A stretch of DNA of 64,000 nucleotides, taken from NCBI RefSeq assembly GCF_004210375.1, contig NC_134833.1:22127396-22191395 (forward strand). Direction: 5' to 3'. Numbering within the stretch: position 1 is the stretch's first letter; each line of letters starts with the position of its first letter. Positions 58,080 through 64,000 of this stretch are shown in pieces. The stretch is from Tachypleus tridentatus (lineage: Eukaryota; Arthropoda; Merostomata; Xiphosura; Limulidae). The translations under genes and the position numbers were made by a program. Under the pieces are notes generated by a model. It saw only the letters and a program-made list of their open reading frames with translations, was not told the origin of the DNA and searched no databases.

Positions 58080-60060
58080 CAAGACATGTGGATAGAATAG
58101 TCTGTCGGGTAACTAGGGAAAGTATAATTGTATTATGCTACCCGGGAGCATAAGTGGAGGACACAGCTGACAGAGCAGGAGATATAATAAAGGGGCTAGA
58201 AGAGATACAGTTTTTGTAGTGCATGTAGGGGCTAATGATGTGGGAAATGGTAGGTCATGGGACCTAATTAATAAGTACAAGGGTTTGATAAAGATATCTA
58301 GAATAAAAGGCAATAAAGCATTTTTGTCAGGGACACTGTCCAGAAGTAACTGTGGCGATAAAGTTATAAGTTGGTCATTAGTTGGTCTTCGGTTTTACTA
58401 ATGAAGATTTAATGACACTGTATTAATTATGAGATGGTTAAAAAACTGGAAGTTTAAAAAACGATTAGGTTCCTGGGTTAGGTAGTATTTCTCCAGGGGT
58501 TTTGAAGGGGATTAAATATTGGATATCTGAGGTTTTTTTATCAGTCCTTCAATAGTGGAAAGGTACCATAGGATTGGAAGTTATCTAATGTAACTTTTCT
58601 TTTCAAAAGAGGTGATAAAAATTGTTCTAGTATTTATAAACCCAATAATCTTACATAAGTTGTGTGAAAACTTTTGGGAAGTCTGTTAAAAGATGTTTTG
58701 CAAAGTCATTTAATAAAGTAAAGAATTTTACTGGATAGTTAACATGGTTCAATTAGGAAAATGTCCTCCGCTAGTGCAGCGGTAAGTCTACGGATTTAAA
58801 ACGCTAAAACCAGGGGTTCGATACCCCTCGGTAAACTCAGCAGATAGCCTGAGGTGACTTTGCTAAATGAAAAGTCACACACACACATACACGATGAGGA
58901 AAAATTTTAGCTAACAGATCCTTTGACGTTTTTTGAAAAGGTTATTGCTTATGTAGATGAGGGTAAGACTGCAGATGTAATGTATCCGAATTTTCAAAAA
59001 GCTATTGACAAGGTGCCACATAAAACAATTGAAAAAAATTGTCTCTGTTGCTGTGGGGGATAAGTTAGCAAATTGAACAGAAGAGTGGATGAAAATAAAA
59101 CAGAGGGTTGTTACAAATGGAATTCTTCACACTACTTACAAATGTAGTATTGTAGTGCTCAGCCTTAGGACCTTTGTTCTTATTGATTTACACCAATGAC
59201 ATAGATGAAGGAATAGTGAATATATTACTTAAATTTGAAGATGATACTATTGTCTTTGGTATTGATATCTGTGAAAAGGCTGCTGATGATTTACAGGAGG
59301 ATTTAGATTATTTAGTAAGTTGGGAAAATAGATGACAGATGGGTTTTAATTACATTAAATGCAAGGTAAGCTATGTGGGTTATCATAATTTGAATTACAG
59401 GTATAATTTGGATGGGAATAGCCTTAACAGTATTTATGAAAGTAAAGGATCTTAATGTAATAGTCTATCAGTCTATAAAGACATCCAAGCAGTGTGCTAT
59501 TGCTTGTGGTAGGGCAAATAGAATATTAGGTTATATGTACGAAAATATTAAACACAAGTCTAAATAGGTTATAATTTCATTGTACAGGTCACTGATTAGG
59601 ACACGTTTGTAATATTATGTTCAGTTTTGGAATCTTTATCTTAGGAAAGGCATTGAATTGTTGGAAAGTGTTCAAAGGAGGATTACTAGAATGTTGCCTT
59701 GGTTGGATTGGTTGTCATATGGAGAGAAGCTGAAATCTCTTAAATTGTTTTCTCATGAAAGTGAGAAGAGTTAAAGGGATCTGATTGAGGTGTTTAACAT
59801 TGTAAAGAGAATTATTAGTGTTGATGCACCATCGTATTTAACAATGAGAACAGTAGGACTAGGGAACACAAACATAAATTTCAGCAGGATAGGAGTCACC
59901 TTCAGCTAAGACAGTTTTATTTTTCTAACTTAGTGGTTAGTCTTAGGAATGGATTGCCTTCAGATGTTGTAGAGACAGTAAATTTAAATGCGTATGAGAA
60001 ATACTTGGTAAGTATGTGAATGATAACGGTTGGCTTTACGATTTTTCTTTATTTTTTAAA
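58080..60060 (+). mobile_element. Decayed CR1/L2-type LINE (ORF1 esterase remnant plus RT)
   Basis: 58130-58390 resembles the SGNH/GDSL esterase of CR1-type ORF1 (YPGA, then VHVGANDVGNGRSWDLINKY). From about 58530 reverse transcriptase pieces follow: QWKGT, FQKAIDKVPHKTIEK, an F/YADD-type region read as LKFEDDT near 59230, then the late-RT block KTSKQCAIACGRANRILGYM, ESVQRRITRML and RDLIEVFNIVKRI near the 3' end. The apurinic endonuclease is missing between esterase and RT. Many stops and shifts; inactive. A second-family SINE interrupts it at 58763-58895. Confidence 0.88.
58763..58895 (+). mobile_element. Second-family tRNA-like SINE inserted in the LINE
   Basis: The A-box-like TAGTGCAGCGG and B-box GGTTCGATACC are intact, and the tail is a CA-rich repeat. 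LINE sequence resumes on the right. Approximate duplication of AGGAAAA flanks it (58755-58761, 58897-58903). Confidence 0.85.
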
Positions 60061-60826
60061 TTGTTTTAATTTAGTTTAGAGGATCAAATAGCTGAAAGGA
60101 ACCAACAGGTCCAATGATGTTCCAAAACGTTAAGTTAGGTTATAGTTATTATACGTCAAGTTCATCGTGACATTACGTCGTCTGTGAGTGTCAGATAACT
60201 TGTTGGTTTTCATATTCAAAAACGATTTAATATTATGTACTCAACCATCTGAAATCATTTGTGATTTTCGTACAGCGTTTAAAAAAATTACATCCTTATG
60301 AAACTAGTCGCTGAGATTTTCCCTTTAATAGCAACAATACTATTGAATAGTTTAGCACATACTTAGTAAAAGTTGACCGAAACTCAGTATACGTTATAAC
60401 AATGTTTATTACATTAAAATAAACATAAGATGTAGTATTTGTGCGGTTATTTTAACTCTAATTTTAGGGTCGAGGAAGCATTCTACAAATAACTTAAGTT
60501 TTCCTTTCAAAAGATTGGATCAGCTCACAATCCCAAACATTCGTTTTACATTATTTTGTTGTTATGGTTAAGGGCCGTTTTCTACACATTCATCTGGCCG
60601 TTGCTATTGCTTGAAGACTAACTGTGTAGAACGTTATTGGGTGTATGAATCTCCAAGACATTATGTTCAGTTTAGAAATGACGAAACGTCAAGAGCAGTT
60701 ACACTGATCTCGGGGCATCCTGGGAAATATTTATCGATAAAACACACTTTTAATTATTGGACATCCAGCCAGCGAGGTTAATACACGCTTTAGGGTACAA
60801 CAGTTGCCGACGTCTGTGAGTAAGAT
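60061..60826. other. No gene recognised
   Basis: Unique-looking sequence between the LINE 3' end and the next SINE, with no supported frame. Confidence 0.55.
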
Positions 60827-60837
60827 AAACTGAACGC

Positions 60838-61090
60838 TTGTTTGTTTGTTTTTGAATTTCGCACAAAGCTTGTTTTGTTTGTTTGTTTGAAATTTCGCAC
60901 AAAGCTACTCGAGGGCTATCTGTGCTAGCCGTCCCTAATTTAGCAGTGTAAGACTAGAGGGAAGGCAGATAGTCATCACCACCCACCGCCAACTCTTGGG
61001 CTACTCTTTTACCAACGAATAGTGGGATTGACCGTCACATTATAACGCCCCCACGCCTGAAAGGGCGAGCACGCTTGACCATGCCGGGCC
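60838..61090 (-). mobile_element. tRNA-derived SINE with duplicated tail and deleted head segment
   Basis: AAACTGAACGC at 60827-60837 and 61091-61101 is the target duplication. The tail region TTTGAATTTCGCACAAAGCT occurs twice at the left. The body jumps from GGGCGAGCA to CGCTTGACCATGCCGGGCC, losing the B-box region. Confidence 0.93.
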
Positions 61091-61265
61091 AAACTGAACG
61101 CATGATAATACTGAAAAGTCACCAAAACTATATTAAACATTAGAAATGGTACAACCGTTGTTCATAGTAGTTATTGATTTGTTATTGATTTTAGCTTTGA
61201 GTCTCATATTACTCACAATGGAGGTTAATAAGAAAGAGCATTAATTCATATATGACTTACAATTA

Positions 61266-61395
61266 CCCCTCCCCAATGGGAGATCGTTACGTCTGAGGAC
61301 TTACAAGGCTAAAAACCGGGTTTCGATACCCGTGTTGAGCAGAGCACAGATTGCCCGTTAGGTAATTTTGGGCTTACCTTTAAACAGCAATACTT
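61266..61395 (+). mobile_element. Second-family tRNA-like SINE
   Basis: CCCTCCCCAATGGGAGATCG, then AAGGCTAAAAACCGGGTTTC and GAGCAGAGCACAGATTGCCC are close to the copy at 41289, so the two form a subfamily. Confidence 0.75.
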
Positions 61396-61689
61396 ACAAT
61401 GAATATTACGTTTTGATCGAAGGAAGCTGTGTACACGCAGACTAGGACTAAAAACACTCTCCTCTTCCACCATAGCAATGAACACAGTTAATATTAATAT
61501 AATGTCCAAACTACATTACTTATAGTGAGTGGAATGCTTTGTTACACCATTTGCGGAATGATCAATGAAAATTAATGTGTAACTCTAGCCCCATTTAAAT
61601 CAATATCTGTAACCCCCAATTACTCCTTCTGAAGTTAATCACAGCAAAATACTCTTCTTGGTTCTAGTTGAAGATCTGGGCTTAGATTT

Positions 61690-63400
61690 TGTATTTAATA
61701 GCTGGCCTCCCCCCTCTCTCTTTAGGTACCATGACAAACCTCTGCTTGGGTTTTGTATTCAATAGTTGTCCTCTCTCTCCCTCTGTCTTCAGTCACCATG
61801 ACAAACCTCTGCTTGGGTTTTGTATTTAATAGTTGTCCTCTCTCTCCCTCTGTCTTCAGTCACCATGACAAACCTCTGCTTGTGTTTTGTATTTAATAGT
61901 TGTCCTCTCTCTCCTCTGTCTTCAGTCACCATGACAAACCTCCACTTGATTTTGTATTTAATAGTTGTCCTCTCTCTCCCTCTGTCTTCAGTCACCATGA
62001 CAAACCTCCACGTGGATTTTGTATTTAATAGTTGTCCTCTCTCTCCCTCTGTCTTCAGTCACCATGACAAACCTCCACTTGGATTTTGTATTTAAGAGTT
62101 GTCCTCTCTCTCCCTCTGTCTTCAGTCACCATGACAAACCTCCACTTGATTTTGTATTTAATAGTTTTCCTCTCTCTCCTCTGTCTTCAGCCACCATGAC
62201 AAACCTCCACTTGATTTTGTATTTAATAGTTGTTCCTCTCTCTCCTCTGTCTTCAGCCACCATGACAAACCTCCACTTGCTTTGTATTTTAGTTGTCCTC
62301 TCTCTCCTCTGTAATAGTTGTCCTCTCTCTCTCTCCTCTGTCTTCAGTCACCATGACAAACCTCCACTTGGATTTTGTATTTAATAGTTGTCCTCTCTCT
62401 CCTCTGTCTTCAGTCACCATGACAAACCTCCACTTGGTATTTATAGTTTCCTCTCTCTCCCTCTGTCTTCAGCCACCATGATAGTTGTCCTTTAATAGTT
62501 TTCTCTCTCCCTCTGTCTTTTGGGTTTTGTATTTAATAGTTGTCCTCTCTCTCCCTCTGTCTTCAGTCACCATGACAAACCTCCACTTGGATTTTGTATT
62601 TAATAGTTGTCCTCTCTCTCCCTCTGTCTTCAGTCACCATGACAAACCTCCACTTGGGTTTTGTATTTAATAGTTGTTCTCCTCTCCCTCTGTCTTCAGT
62701 CACCATGACAAACCTCCACTTGTTTTGTATTTAATAGTTTTCCTCTCTCTCTCTGTCTTCAGTCACCATGACAAACCTCCACTTGGGATTTTGTATTTAA
62801 TAGTTGTCCTCTCTCTCCCTCTGTCTTCAGTCACCATGACAAACCTCCACTTGGGTTTTGTATTTAATAGTTGTCCTCTCTCTCCCTCTGTCTTCAGCCA
62901 CCATGACAAACCTCCACTTGATTTTGTATTTAATAGTTGTCCTCTCTCTCCCTCTGTCTTCAGTCACCATGACAAACCTCCACTTGGGTTTTGTATTTAA
63001 TAGTTGTCCTCTCTCTCCTCTGTCTTCAGTCACCATGACAAACCTCCACTTGGATTTTGTATTTAATAGTTGTCCTCTCTCTCCCTCTGTCTTCAGTCAC
63101 CATGACAAACCTCCACTTGGGTTTTGTATTTAATAGTTTTCCTCTCTCTCCCTCTGTCTTCAGTCACCATGACAAACCTCTGCTTGTGTTTTGTATGTAA
63201 TAGTTGTCCTCTCTCTCCCTTTGTCTTCAGCCACCATGACAAACCTCCACTTGGATTTTGTATTTAATAGTTGTCCTCTCTCTCCCTCTGTCTTCAGTCA
63301 CCATGACAAACCTCTGTTTGGGTTTTGTATTTAATAGTTGTCCTCTCTCTCCCTCTGTCTTCAGTCACCATGACAAACCTCTGCTTGGTTTTCTATATAA
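61690..63400. repeat. ~67-bp minisatellite, about 25 copies, each with a splice-acceptor-like core
   Basis: The unit runs TTTTGTATTTAATAGTTGTC, CTCTCTCTCCCTCTGTCTTC, AGTCACCATGACAAACCTCC, ACTTGGG. Each copy joins a long pyrimidine tract, CTTCAG and then TCACCATGAC, which resembles a 3' splice site followed by a start codon in a reasonable context. Units vary by 1-4 bases and some are shortened (62280-62330, 62450-62520). Open frames across it are periodic artefacts (LSSVTMTNLHLDFVFNSC pattern). Confidence 0.95.
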
Positions 63401-63624
63401 TAGTTATCGTCATGTCACCTCAATCTGCTCACTTAATAGCTATCCCTTTTGTAAATGTGAAGATATAAGACAGATGGATAGAACTATTATCAGTCTTATG
63501 GTTTATTAGAATATACAAATAATTAACAAACACTGTTCATTGGTTGATACATTTTAAATGTTTATTTATTTAATACGTTACGTGTACGTATGTATGCATC
63601 CATGCATTTCTTAATATTTTGTAG

Positions 63625-63737
63625 CAGCGTGACTTGTTCCAAACAGTTGAATTTCAATTTTGCCACCAGAGATATAACGCTGTATGACGCGAGACAGAAA
63701 GTTATGAATATATTTGGAGAAGTTGAGGATTTTAATT
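63625..63737 (+). CDS. Possible coding exon, unrecognised gene
   Basis: The acceptor TATTTTGTAG ends at 63624 and a strong donor GTAAGC starts at 63738. The frame reads SVTCSKQLNFNFATRDITLY then DARQKVMNIFGEVEDFN, with balanced codon use and no stop. An alternative acceptor lies three bases later. No family is recognised and neighbouring exons are not visible before the window ends. Confidence 0.4.
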
Positions 63738-64000
63738 GTAAGCGATCGCACGAGCTGATATTCTGTGACACACTATCTGTAAAGCGATTTTAGCTGTGGT
63801 ATAGCGGCTCATATAATGGCTCTGAGTACAAATTTCTAGCTCATAATCCCCTCCTCTTGACCAATTTGAGATTTACTTACAGCCGCAGTTGTTGAAGATT
63901 CCCTCTTGTTTTTTCACGAAATATATTTGTAATATTTAGAAACAATAAAATGCTGCAATAGGGTTGATAAATATTCACTTAGTATATCTTTTATTTTTTA

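Noticed and set aside
61690-63400. Coding repeats (VTMTNLHLDFVFNSC pattern) in several frames
   Set aside because: The frames arise from a ~67-bp period that shifts frame between units; all three frames and the other strand show equal openness.

Overview
This is an AT-rich, intron-rich animal nuclear genome window with no prokaryotic features. At least 18 copies of a tRNA-derived SINE (head with Pol III A and B boxes, AAAC-type tail, 11-base target duplications) give the window its character. From memory this SINE resembles those of horseshoe crabs (Xiphosura). That assignment is a recollection, and the sequence alone does not prove it.

Layout. 1-4040: SINE-rich intergenic DNA. 4041-21075: a tandem segmental duplication with two nearly identical ~8 kb units and a third, more diverged stub. 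Its boundaries fall inside SINE copies. Each unit holds at least three phase-compatible minus-strand exons of an unrecognised hydrophilic protein; the second unit carries a frameshift. 22890-23305: two 208-bp tandem units with a long hairpin. 24134-25752: an almost complete Tc1-like DD34E transposon with one frameshift and one stop. 27194-42455: the one gene identified with confidence, COMMD4, on the plus strand. Exons 2-8 were assembled by hand; with an upstream ATG exon they give 199 residues, which I recall as the human length. Its introns hold a 67-bp minisatellite, a 50-bp minisatellite, a mariner/Tc MITE, a deleted hAT element with terminal repeats, and one unexplained exon-like open frame.

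42.5-57.9 kb: mainly SINEs, a 36-bp triplicate, a 60-bp-arm foldback, a 42-bp minisatellite that stays open for 14-residue repeats, an hAT MITE with a perfect 8-bp target duplication, a possible CUB-like exon and a Tc transposase relic. 57.9-60.1 kb: a decayed CR1/L2-type LINE that joins an ORF1-type esterase remnant to reverse transcriptase and is split by a second tRNA-like SINE. 61.69-63.40 kb: about 25 copies of a ~67-bp unit, each carrying a textbook splice acceptor followed by an ATG. A possible coding exon follows at 63.6 kb.

The most unusual items are the SINE-bounded gene duplication with one damaged copy, the serial splice-acceptor array, the in-place inverted segment in the 42-bp array, and the exon-like frame inside COMMD4 intron 6. 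No immune, toxin, CRISPR or viral system was found.
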